A DNA stretch of 64,000 nucleotides from Euptelea pleiosperma (lineage: Eukaryota > Streptophyta > Magnoliopsida > Ranunculales > Eupteleaceae), in NCBI GenBank assembly GCA_035048495.1, contig CM068544.1:46215893-46279892 (forward strand), read 5' to 3'. Positions 46,261 through 57,400 of the stretch are shown piece by piece. The notes under the pieces were generated by a model that did no database searches, was not told the origin of the DNA, and saw only the letters and a list, made by a program, of their open reading frames with translations. A program made the position numbers and the translations under genes. The number at the start of each line of letters is the position of its first letter. The first letter of the stretch is position 1.

Positions 46261-47489
46261 TCCATCGATCTAATGTGGAAGGTTAGATTTCAGCCACCCA
46301 ATTCGCCTCATTTGACCTCAATTTATTCAAAATTTGAATTTCAATACCGTTAGTTTTTGTTATTTCTGTCATTTCCCTATTTCTCCCCCTCTGTGCGTTA
46401 CAATCCGATATAACAGCCGTTATAATGGAAAAAACGGTAACGTCCCAGTCTGTTATATCGTTTGATTGTCGAAGGCACCCAATTTTTACAAATGCTTTTG
46501 TCGGAGGGTGCTGTGGGCACGGGCCATTTACTAGTCATATACAATATAAACACGCAATCTAAAACTATAATCACGTACGGGTAACGATAATTACCCAAAT
46601 ACAAAAAGAATTTGACGACTAAAAATCCCAATATCCTAAAAAACGAGCACTACAACAGAAAGAGGTTACAACACAATCAATTTAGGTGATTTTAGGAAAA
46701 GTGATAGTAATATGTATAATTCAATATCATTAAGTTACTAAATGATGGTAGTTTGGAAAAAGATGTCACGAAAGAATATAAATCATTATTTAGGAAATCG
46801 ACGTCATTTCTCAATTGATGTTGTTATTGACGTCAATTTATAAAACGACGTACAAAGACTTAGCCTGTAACAAAAATTTTGAAAGCAATGGACGTCATTT
46901 CCTCAACCAACGTCAATAAAGGCTCCATTGGCTTTGCCCTCTCACTCTCTTCCATCGTCTAACACCCCCCCCCCCAATAATCGTGGGTTCCTGTTCTTCA
47001 TGCACAAGCACAAAGAATTCAAGTGTTGGTAAGAACAAGATTTGTTTTTGGGGCTTAGAGTTTCTGTATTCGTTTATGAAATTGTGATTTAGGGATTTAA
47101 CACCTCGACGTGTACTTGTTTATGAAAAAGGATGAAAGCTCCAGTAGCATACCAATCTACATTTCTGTCCTCGTTTATGAAAGCTCCACTACTCCCAAAA
47201 TCACGCATTTAACAACTCAACGCTTTCAAGTGAGAGCTCATTGATCTTCTGCTGTGTTATTTAGTCCAGAAAGTATGTTTGAGGTATTTTGTGATGAAAA
47301 TTTGAGGATTAGGGTTGGTTTCTTTCTAGAAGTTCCATTCTTGTAGTCTGCATATCAATCTTTGCACCCACTTTCAAGCCTCTTGTGATGAAAATGTTTA
47401 CAGTTGTCTTTGATTTTAGGGTCCCCTATTCAAAGTTGTCTGTAATTATTTTTTTTCGGTAAAGTGAGTGTGGAGAATGAGAGAGTTTA
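46261..47489. other. Gene-free stretch
   Basis: 46360-46460 is a CCGTTATAACGG-family fragment. A run of 11 C lies at 46965-46975. The rest is unassigned AT-rich sequence. Confidence 0.4.
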
Positions 47490-48032
47490 GGGCGTGTTTG
47501 ATTGCTAAGTGGGAAACTACACATTATCATTGTTAGATAGCCATTTTAAATCTGGAAAATTTTCCCATGCGAGAGCCCGGAATTCATTTCTGTTCCACAT
47601 AGGTGAGAATTTGTTTCCACATGAAAATACACCTTTATTTTCTCACATAATTGAAAATGCATTCTCGGGTGCAATCAAAATCAAACAGCTATTTAAGGCA
47701 CTCTCCCAGATGTATTTTCTTGGGAAAATTTTTCATAAAATCAAAGTGGGAAAATTGCATTTTTCTTAGGAAAACACAACTGTCCTTGTTAGATAGCCAT
47801 TTTAAATCTGTATAATTTTTCCTACCAAGTCATTTAAAATTGGATCATTTTGCTTACTACGCCTGGACTTCATTTCCCATCCAAATAGGTGAGAATTCAT
47901 TTCCACCTGAAAATACGCCTTTATTTTCTCACATGATTGAAATATCTGTTCTCAGTTGCAATCAATCAGCCATTTAAGGCATTTCCCAAATGTATTTTCT
48001 CGGGAAAATTATCTGTGTAGTCAAACACGCCC
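47490..48032. mobile_element. Tourist/PIF-Harbinger-like MITE, TTA target site
   Basis: Ends are GGGCGTGTTTGATTG and AGTCAAACACGCCC, flanked by TTA on both sides (47487-47489 and 48033-48035). The interior repeats its own arm phrases twice (TGTTAGATAGCCATTTTAAATCTG; ATAGGTGAGAATT.(A/G)TTTCCAC), suggesting an internal duplication. Related to 22548-22863. Confidence 0.7.
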
Positions 48033-48035
48033 TTA

Positions 48036-48662
48036 GGTTTTTTGGATTTCTTCTCTTACTCTTGTAAAACGAAGTGGAAGTTTGTTCCTTTCTTTGGTGA
48101 TCACTCGTTCTAGTAGTGAACCAGTTCCGATCTTCACAAACGTAGCCCATGTCGGATGAACCATGTATATCTTGTATTATGGTTTGCTTGTTTCTTGTTT
48201 TTCTTCTTCTAGCTTTACATCAAAGGGTGTGTTCGTTTCTAACAATAACACTTGTTGCTAGATGGATGTGGAAAAGTTACACTCGAAAGCCATCCATGTT
48301 ATAAAACTATGCCTGGGATAAATGCAGGAACTATAAGAACTATAATTATTATTAGTGTCCTATGCACAACATTGTTCAACTTGGTTGTAGCCGGGTTGCT
48401 AGCAATATGTTTAAGCCATTGCTCATCCAGAACCGTAAAGAGCGAAACTAAGATATCATCAAAGAAGTTATAGTAATTATTTTTCAGCGAGAGTTGAAGC
48501 TGGACAGAGTTACGTATGGGAATGGCGCTCCTGTTAATTAAGTTCATAATATGAAGATAGTTGATTTCCCCAAACAATGCAGGTAAAGTCTCATCGACCG
48601 AGCATCTCAGTGTCGGTATGCATCGGGGCCTCATGATATTTGTTGGCTAGTCATTAATCGTG
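48036..48662. other. Gene-free stretch downstream of the third GH3 copy
   Basis: Probably includes the 3' UTR of the gene ending at 48663. Partly shared with 44010-44115. No gene seen. Confidence 0.4.
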
Positions 48663-51600
48663 TTATCTCCGAACACTAGAGATGCTCTCTGTATTCATCT
48701 TCAACCCATAGCCCAGTGGAAATAGAGGATCATAACATTGATCCCCATAATTCATAGGCAATTGGTCCACAGTTTTGAACCAAGTCACAGGGAGTAAGCC
48801 TTTGAATTCGTAATCTCCAAACAAAACATCCGTTATTCCTCCTCCTTCACTCCCTGGCAACCAAGCAGCAACCAATGCATCCATTTTGTCCAACAACTCC
48901 GGCTGCAAAACTAGAGGCCTACCCGATATTAGAATCACCAACGTTGGAACTTTATCAGCAACCATATTTATGATGTCATTGCCATTAAAGGGGATTTCAA
49001 GCTTTGTATTGTACCCCCTGCTTTGAGCATATGCAGGCTCCCCTACGACAACGATGGCAAACGAGAATTCTCGACCTTCAAAGGTGTCTGGCAATGGGTC
49101 TTGCTCATAAATCACTTCTGTTTTCTCTCCAACCGCTTCTTTAATTGCTTCCAATATAGTTGTGCCTACAAAGAGGGAAAAAACTATTTAGAAATCATGA
49201 GACTCTTAAGGAAGGATTAGGAATAAGGCAGTTTTTTTCTATGGACAAATCTCATGTTCATCATATTCTATTTACCAATTGTAACGCAGCCACTGGTTCC
49301 ATATTTGGTAATCGTCCATCCTCCGCACTGGTATCCAAGATCATCGGCATGTCTACCTGCAACAAGAATTCTTCTGGCATTTCTATCTAGAGGAAGTAAT
49401 GGTTTCTTTGGATCCTTTCCATTCTTTAACAAAACCAGGGACTTCCGAACCGCTTCACGTGCCAGTTCTCTATGCCCCTATGGAGAAGAAGAAACCTTGA
49501 GGAGTGACATCAATTCATTTGCCAACCATCAGATTCATCGCGCAATAAAAGAATCTGTAATCTATTTTTGAGTGAACCATACAATTCAGATGTTTATGTA
49601 ATTCTGCAAGCTTACCTTACAACCCACTGTATCTAGCAAAGATCGATCAGTAAAGGGATGCTCAAATAGCCCGGCAACGAATTTGACCCTCAGAATCCGC
49701 TCGACAGCGTCATCAATCCTGGCCATGGATATCTCCCCTGCTTCCACTAGAGATATCAAAGTCTCCAGGAATTCTTCATATCTGAAAGGCTCAATCACCT
49801 GTAATTTTATTAGCTACGTAACTTTTAGAAACTCTAATTAACTGATTTAACTGTATAGATTTCAACATCTACCATGTCCATTCCAGCATTAATCGAAGCA
49901 GAAACACAATAACGATAGTCGGCTCGATAAGGTTCGCATATTGTGTCGATTCCTTCCCAGTCTGAGACCACAAAACCCTGCAACAGATAATGGATCTTGA
50001 TTGTTACTTATACATGCAAAAAACCCTAAAAAATTAATTGATCTTGGAGCACTGTAATTAACTCGAACGTTCGAAGATAAAGGCGATTTTTCGCACCTTG
50101 AAACCTAGTTTCTCCTTCAAAATATTTGTTAGAAGAAAGTGGTGACCATGGAGTCTGACTCCATTCCAACTGGTATAAGATGCCATAATAGTTGAGACTC
50201 CTTGAGCTAAACAGTCCAGGTAAGGCCTCATATGGATCCTCTCAAGGTCAGCATAGGATGATTTTGTGTTACCTTCCATTAGTCCTAATTCCGGACCCCC
50301 GTCTCCAACGAAATGCTTGGCACATGCGATAATACTTCGTCTGCAGTTAAGTACGAAATTGTCGATCAAAAAAACGACAATTTCGCTCGTAGGTAATATG
50401 GATTATGCTTGATCATAAGCTCATGAACATTAAGGCTTCATCCCTACCTTCCAGCTATGTAAGGGTAGCCATTAGGGTGTCCTTCAGGCGGTACACCCTG
50501 CATGCCAGAAACAATGGAGGTCATGCTCCTAACGATTTCAGTATCCTCGCTGAAACTCTCATAACATCGTCCCCATCTCGGATCTCGGATAACCTGTCAT
50601 AACACCGAATTGTTCTTCTTTAACTTGGATTAATTTTTGATAATTCAGAGATACCACTGACTCATGAATGATTGGCCCACCACTTGATGGATCTACGCAA
50701 AAAAAAAAATCAGCCTGATTGGTGATCTCTAGCCATTCAAATTGCGTTTTCGAAAAAAGGTTCAAATCAAACAGCTAGAAATCATCCCATGAAAATGTTC
50801 AAATCCAACAGCTAGTTCCATCAAGTGGTGGCACCAAAGAGTGAGCCAGGTGGTGCGTTTTAATGCGCTCCACAGCGCCACAGGGAAAAATGCTCCACAG
50901 AGTAAATTAGTAACTCCTTTGAGTAATAATATATAACAGAAAACTAGCTTACAGCCACAACGGGGCCATAAGTATAATGTATGCCGGTCGCTTTAACTTC
51001 TAGAGCAGTCGCCGCCCCTATCCTTTGAACCAAATCTCTGTCTCTGTAGAATGAAAATCAACGGACTGAATCAATGCATGTTATGCTTCATATCATCCAC
51101 CAGATTTAATCAAACCGCCATCCTTAGTATGCCGAAAGGTAAAAAGGAATCACGTGGAACAATATTCTTATTTTCCGTCATAAATTTTATTGAAAATTTG
51201 AAATTCAAAATTTGAATTTTAGCACCGTTATATTCAACTTTTGCACCTGCATGTGCGTTATAATCTGTTATAACGGCAAAACGGTAATGCCCCCCAGTCC
51301 GTTATACCGTTATAAAAGGCCCCTTTTAGACCTTGGGTTGGTCCACCTCCTGATGGACATATACAAGAAAAAATAGCTTGATTGGTGATTTGTAGCCGAC
51401 CATCCAAGAGGGTCGATAACTGGATGGACGGATTGTTAGGTAAGATGTCCGGTCTCCGTCATAAATAAGGGGTGAACGTGAGCTCCTAATATGTATAAAG
51501 TAAAGTAAAACTGGCCTGGTTGCTCCAAGCCCAACGTTGTGAGGGAAGATGGTTGCACCATAAACATTGCACTGTCCATGAACGGCATCACTCGCGTAGA

Positions 51601-52717
51601 TGATCGGAATACCCAAACGCGACTCCAACGCTGCTTTTTGAGTGGTGTCCACCATATCTGCCCAATCACCTGGAGACTCTTGCTTGTCCGGGTAGCTGCT
51701 AGCAGGGGCAACGTAAACTCCCCCTGTAGAAAGAAATCAAGATAAAACAAGGGGAGCACGGTTTTAAAAAAAAAACATTGTAACGGCCACTATAACAGTA
51801 ATGCTCCAAGACCGTTATGATATTTGCCAAAAAAAAGGACTTAAAACATTATTACAGAACTAGGGGATCCCACGTGTGATGCTACACATGGCACGTACAC
51901 TTAGAGATCAATGACCAATGGATGGTTGGCCCATCCCTAGGTGGACCTACATGCAAAAAAGTAGCCTGATTAGTGATTTCTAAGCATTCAATTTGGAGTC
52001 GTTTTTAGGAGCTGATTTTTAACCGTGGATTTCGAGCATTGTTTGGGTACTCAGATCCAAAGGTTTGAAATAATTAATTTGTATGTAGGTCCACTTAGGG
52101 ATGAGCCATGGCATGAAATGTAAATAAAAATTTATCATGGGGCATTTACTAATGGAGTATGGTAAAATTGAGTGAGTTTGGAGGTGTGGCGTGTTATGTA
52201 CCCCTACCCCTATCCCAACCCCAACCCCAACCCTAACCCTAGTTTTGGCTTTATAATAGTATAGATTAATTTGTCCTTTGTCTGTTATTTTACCATTATC
52301 AGTATTATTTTGAAAATTAATTTTTAAAATTATTATTTTGACTTTTTTACCATGTATGTCCATTATAAATTTATAATTAAGTTATAAGGGGCTTATTTGC
52401 GTCTGGCAACACAATAAAAAGTAACTTATAGACTTTTATAAGCCAACAAATTAAAAAAGTTTGATTGGATGTGTTCATATTTTAACTTTGAAAAGTTAAA
52501 AACTATCCTAAAACTGAAGCTAAATTTTTTTAGCTTTTAACTTCTAAGAGAGATTACTTCTAAAAAATTAGAACGCCTCCCAACATTTTTAATTTCTATA
52601 ACTTTTTGGAGGTAAAAATTCAACTAGTAAGTTCTATTACAAGTAGAAGTGCTTTTACTTCTCGTTCCCAAACACCCCTTAAATCTTGAAAACAAGAACA
52701 TAGAGAAAATTCTGTGC

Positions 52718-52751
<34 letters not shown>

Positions 52752-52934
52752 GAGAGGGGGGATACCTATGGAGAGGTCTGTAATTGTAGAAGGATGTGCA
52801 ACCGGTTTCTCAATGCAGATCATCTGGGCTACTTTCTCCTTGAGTGTCATGCGAGAGAGGAGGTCCCTCACCCTAGCCTCCACGGGCTTGTGAGCGTCTC
52901 TATAAATGCAAATGCTTTCTTCTGGTTTACTCAT
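48663..52934 (-). CDS. GH3 family beta-glucosidase-like protein with altered active site (nine exons)
   Basis: Exons, in transcript order: 52934-52766, 51723-51516, 51043-50953, 50593-50448, 50340-50097, 49977-49873, 49798-49616, 49477-49276, 49165-48663. Seven have exactly the lengths of the intact neighbour's exons; exon 2 is 3 bp longer and exon 9 is 15 bp longer. The product has 616 residues with no frameshift. Substrate-binding motifs ([22 protein letters not shown]) and the nucleophile Asp292 (VVSDWEG) remain. The acid/base Glu is Gln497 (AYAQS, codon CAA at 49023-49025), the clamp Trp is Lys440 (WTITKY), and a nearby Arg is Cys446. Intron 2 starts with GC instead of GT. The ATG at 52934 aligns with the neighbour's start and lies about 130 bp below a TATA-like site; an in-frame ATG at 53042 would sit at or above the start of transcription. 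It may be a pseudoenzyme or a gene in early decay. Confidence 0.88.
50640..50840. repeat. Core-type MITE remnant in GH3 intron 3
   Basis: ATTGGCCCACCACTTGATGGATC, AATCAGCCTGATTGGTGATCTC and the inverse GTTCCATCAAGTGGTGGCACC flank a short centre. It lies in intron 3 (50594-50952) of the third GH3 copy. Confidence 0.55.
51150..51341. repeat. CCGTTATAACGG-family fragment in GH3 intron 2
   Basis: Ends GTCCGTTATACCGTTATAAAAGGCCCCTTTTAGACCTTG, the terminus seen at 26504 and 26840. A core-MITE fragment follows at 51342-51460 and a further terminus piece lies at 51770-51815. Confidence 0.55.
51870..52120. repeat. Core-type MITE remnant in GH3 intron 1
   Basis: CCCACGTGTGATGCTACACATGGCACGTACACTTAGAG ... 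CCCTAGGTGGACCTACATGC ... GCCTGATTAGTGATTTC with one decayed arm (TATGTAGGTCCACTTAGGGATG). It lies in intron 1 (51724-52765) of the third GH3 copy. Confidence 0.55.
52199..52243. repeat. Short telomere-like C-rich tract
   Basis: CCCCTACCCCTATCCC, then three CCAACC-type units, then CCCTAACCCTAG. It resembles a degenerate telomeric array in GH3 intron 1, though the plant unit CCCTAAA is not exact here. Confidence 0.4.
52719..52757. repeat. (GA)n microsatellite near the splice donor of GH3 intron 1
   Basis: A GA run with a few A interruptions; on the transcript strand it is a CT tract beginning about 10 nt after the intron 1 donor. Confidence 0.85.
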
Positions 52935-53062
52935 TTTTTGAGTTCTTAGGTTGTGTTTCCAAAAACAGTTTCTTTCCTTCCTTGTGTTCTTTCTTACTCC
53001 ACCAATTCTTCTCAACTGATCAGCTTTGGTGGTTCTTCTCATCTGAGCTTTGGTTCACCGTG

Positions 53063-53070
53063 AAATTATA
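53063..53070 (-). promoter_or_regulatory. TATA-like box of the third GH3 copy
   Basis: The minus strand reads TATAATTT here, about 130 bp upstream of the ATG at 52934. If used, transcription would start near 53035-53040, which favours the 52934 start over the in-frame ATG at 53042. Confidence 0.3.
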
Positions 53071-53407
53071 AAGCTCAGCAAGTCTTGTTGACTAGTAGGA
53101 TTAAAATATTAATAGAAGGAAAGAAAGAGAGATTAGTGGAAGGTGAAGGTGAAAGTGCTCATTATTTTAAAGTTATAAGGTTCCACCTCGAATGAACAAA
53201 ATTGATAATTCAAACGAAACATGGTTTCTTTTTCTATGTTTAGATTCCTGGAAGAACTTGGTTAGTTGTGCAGTCGACAGCACATGTTGCTTCTTCTAGA
53301 TAACCAATGTTTGTTACATTTTTTTTACTCTAGAAGAAGCAAAATGGAAGTGAAAAAAAATATTTAGTGTTTTGGAAATGATAATAGCCATCACGCCATT
53401 GTTTATA

Positions 53408-53555
53408 GGCTCAGGCTCCGCATCTAGATCTGTATCTGCACCTAGCTCGAATGCCAGCTCAGCGCTATCAACCACAGTTGGATTCTTGGAATCCACAGGC
53501 CAAGAACACGACTCCCTGAGAGGGGTCAGAAAAGGGAGTCCCCTGAGCCCGACCC
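53408..53555. mobile_element. Short MULE-like element with exact 9-bp TSD and coding-like interior
   Basis: Ends are GGCTCAGGCTCC and CTGAGCCCGACCC. The 9-mer TTGTTTATA is exact at 53399-53407 and 53556-53564. Unlike the other members the 120-bp centre is GC-richer, is not palindromic and lacks the shared core. Its minus strand is open through the element (reading ..WPVDSKNPTVVDSAEL..). It may be a captured host gene fragment (Pack-MULE-like). It lies about 0.5 kb upstream of the third GH3 copy. Confidence 0.7.
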
Positions 53556-53564
53556 TTGTTTATA

Positions 53565-54461
53565 TTGATTCCCTCAAATTAACTTGTAACAGTGCAATGG
53601 TTCCCTCCTACAACCGGCCTACAAGAGAAAAAAAGGAAAAAGAAAAAGGTGGATACAGAAGAACATAGAACAAAAACCCTCCTAATTAAAAGAAAGAGAA
53701 TGCAAAATCTTTTTGAAGTAACCAATCCATTATATTGATTCACAAGGATTTGTAAACTCTCACATGCAAATTAAGGGATATAGTACGTTCTCATTCATTC
53801 ATGAAGATGACACCAATGGCATCAAGAAGGAAAAGAAGAAAAAAGGGGAGAGGGATCAAGAAAGGAATGACCAAATTGGGTCAACCATCGTATCTTGCAG
53901 ATACTTCATATGGATGCCATACTCATCATCAAATACAACAAAGTTCCCATTCATACTAGAGCCTCGAAAGATCATCAGATGTCACCCGCAAATAGTAATG
54001 TTGAACATGTAATTTTACACTGTAGGTCAGGACTCGTTCAACACCTCTGCTTCCATGATCATGCCAGAAAAAGTCACTCGTCGGCTTCATCGATCCCATG
54101 GCTGAAGTTTATGTAGTATCCGAGATGTCCACAAAAGGGTAAACAGTAACCTGGAGTCTGCCAATTGGCCACTAGAATGACAGGAGTTGCAGTCAGTCAC
54201 TTTACAAGAATACATTCCCAGCAAGTAGAAATCCAATCCAATCATCACAGCTACGAGGAAATGGTGGCGGGAAATTCTTGGACAGTATTTCACCCGAGTA
54301 CAAGTGCTTTCAAATTACAGAAGTACAACACAAACTTATTACAGGACAAAGGGCTCAGATAGGATAGTAAATGATACACAAAAGACCTATGGACAGGGCA
54401 CCTTACAGAGTACACGTAGCCGATACAGAGAGACGAGAAAATCATGACGGTATATACAGTT
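53565..54461. other. Spacer between GH3 and COI1, including the COI1 3' UTR
   Basis: No gene. The part nearest 54461 is probably the COI1 3' UTR on the minus strand. A purine-rich stretch (AAAAAGGAAAAAGAAAAAGG) lies near 53631-53650. Confidence 0.4.
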
Positions 54462-57400
54462 TTACGTATTTCTGAAGGATGATGGGTCCAAGGGAACAAC
54501 AGTCTCTGGATAATCTGTTCTTTGCCCAGCAAGGGAGTAGTAAGCAAGTATCTGGGCGGGATGCTCAATGGCTACATCCTCCCCACGTACATCAGTAACA
54601 ACTACCTGTCTTGGAGGAATGAATTCAATGTTCCAGAAAGGGCGAACCATGGCCAAGAGGTCACTACCTGTTGCAGATGCTCTGTACCCTTGCACCCACA
54701 AGTATCTTAGAGAAGTCAGTTGCATTACAGTGAGAGCCAGTGCACGTTCACTGAAGCAACAGCCTCTCATTTCCAGTTTCTGCAGGTTAGGGCAGCCTCT
54801 TGAGAATTCCAGAAGCCCAGTATCAGATTCTCCCACATAACCCAGAAGCATCCACCTCACATTATGGCTGTACTGCCCAACGTACCTCAGACCCACATCG
54901 GTCAAGCCCCCAGCTCGTAGATAGAGGGCAAACCTCCTAAGCTTCTGGCAACCCCTCAACAGAGCTCGGACTCCGTTGTCAAGCGGCAACTCTGTTATGT
55001 TTTCTTCCCTGTCAAGCAAGACTAGCCGGAAATCACAGAGGTTTTTGCAGTAAGTGCCAATAGATTCCAAAGACGCGTTGGTGATGTCAGACACATAGAC
55101 AGCTATATATTCCAGTTCGAGACAGCCCTGGGCCAAAGCAGATAATCCTCTCTGTGAAACAACCCCTTGTTCATCCTCCATGCCCTCATCAGCACCTCGC
55201 TCAATTCTAAGTCTTCTTAATCTCTTACAGCTCTGAGCAAGAACCTCTAGCCCTCTATCTCCAATCACATTCCTTGCCTATTTATAAAAAGTAATATTAA
55301 AAAAGAAATATTTCAGTCCAGCCCCAAGATTAAAGAAATACATAATGACGACAAATGACAGGAAGAATAAAAAAAAAAATTCCAGATTCTACCTCGAGAA
55401 CTTCTAAATTGGGGCATCGTTGAATCAATTGGCAATGGTCCTCTGAATCAAGCAATACATATAGGAGATCCAGCTTCTTGAGTAGGGATGCTAATGGGAA
55501 TACTATGGGCATTTCATACTTCCCCATGTAACTGAGACCCAAGCGACATAACCTTGGGGGGAATGGGACGACTGAGTATCTGTCCGATTGCTCATTGAAG
55601 GAACCCCCACCAAACTCCTCTAATGCTGTTGCGGCACGAAAGAAAACATTTAAGTCCAAGATTTCACAATCGCTAATTTTTATGGAGACTAAAGAGCGGC
55701 AGTTTCTGGCTATTAGTTCAAGGTCATGGATACTGATTTTGCCAAGCTCTGTCATATAGAAGTTCAAATTCTCGAGAACCGTATTGTTCAGAGCAAGCTC
55801 GTGAAGCCATTCGCCGCTATTCTCTTTTATTGTGCTCTCTTCCAAAAACAAGGTTCTTAGACATCTGTGGAAGCATAAATGGGATTAAAAGATCAAGCAA
55901 CATATTCATGTTGTCGTTTTCCAGTCTATTAAGCTCCAGAACCAATAATTAGAGAAATAGTTAATTATGATGGTGGATTCCACCACAAGGTCCACGTATT
56001 CCAGAACTTTAATCAGATTACATGATCAAAGTATAAAAAAATGAAAACAGCATGTTTGATAAATATGAAGTATGAAATGTGAAAGAGCCGTTTGTCAATA
56101 AAATAAAATATATATGTGCAAGGTGGGGCCCACCTCCAGATGCTTGTACATGAATACATGCATTATATGCATAAAACATGTCCAGATCAGATGAGGCATA
56201 ATTCCACCAACACAATATCTAATTTTGCAACATTGGGTCATAATAATCACTCAACATATGAAGTATGAAATGTGGAAAACTGTCCGTGCAATAAAATAAT
56301 ATATATACACACATGGTGGGCCCACATCCAGATGCTTGTACATGATACATGCATAAAACAGGCCCAGATCAGATCATCAGACATGATTCCACCAACACAA
56401 TAATCTAATTTTACAACATTGGATCATTAATAATCAAATCATTCAACATGGTCATTATCATGCATAATCAGACATAAAACCAAGGGACCCAAATAATGGG
56501 ATCAACGAATTATTTTGGCAAAATCAAGCAAGTTAATTAGGAATCAAAATCAGAACACTGTACAAAAAGATCCACAAAACAGATTTTTTGCACTAAATCT
56601 GGCAAATAAAATCAATGAGAAGAAAACATAAGATAAAGACGTAAGCGGCAGAGAGTTGTAGAAAAAGGAAAATGACCAGAAGACTTCCAAAGGTGCAAAG
56701 TCTTCCGGAGACTGGTGCTACTCCCACTTCACAATCTATACCCCTGCTTCACAACCTCATAATTCTTAGACAATTGAGGTAAAAAAATAGTTATTTTTTC
56801 TTCTTGTTACTACTCCTACCATCCTGGCAACTTCCGGTTAAAAAGTAAAGAGTATGATAAAGTAGCATGGTCATTCGACGGTCAAACCAATCCAAAAGCA
56901 ACTGCTACTTTATGTATATAGGATCGTTGGTACCTTGGTCTTCTCCAGCGAGGGGCTCAGATTAAGGCACTTTGGTGATCTGGAACCATGAGGTGGTGGT
57001 TGGAAGAGGCTTGACAAATTCCTCAACCAAACTGGTTCACTTATAGGGCACACAAAATCCAATGGCCTACTTGGGAAGTTGGTACTTTAGAGAAAACTTG
57101 TGCCTCGAACTAGACTTTAGTAGGCAACGATGGAACATCTTGTGATCCATGAGAGAGAATTTTCATGTTATCCAATTTATTCTTTCGATCAATTCATATT
57201 TTTTATTGATCAATAATGTGATTCAGTTTTCTTACGCAAAAAAACGAGGAGAAGACCATCCCAAGAATGAGCGAGGTCTTCAAGTCTATGGGCCATGATG
57301 ACCTTACTTGCAGTTGTGTTGATATCCTACACATGGTCCCAATAATCAGGAGATCCTAGTTGTGTGCCAGTTAGATCCTGGAAAACCACATCCCCAGTTA

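Noticed and set aside
52935..53042. A 36-residue N-terminal extension of the third GH3 protein
   Set aside because: The upstream in-frame ATG would lie at or above the predicted start of transcription. The extension has no signal-peptide character, and the neighbour starts at the equivalent of 52934.
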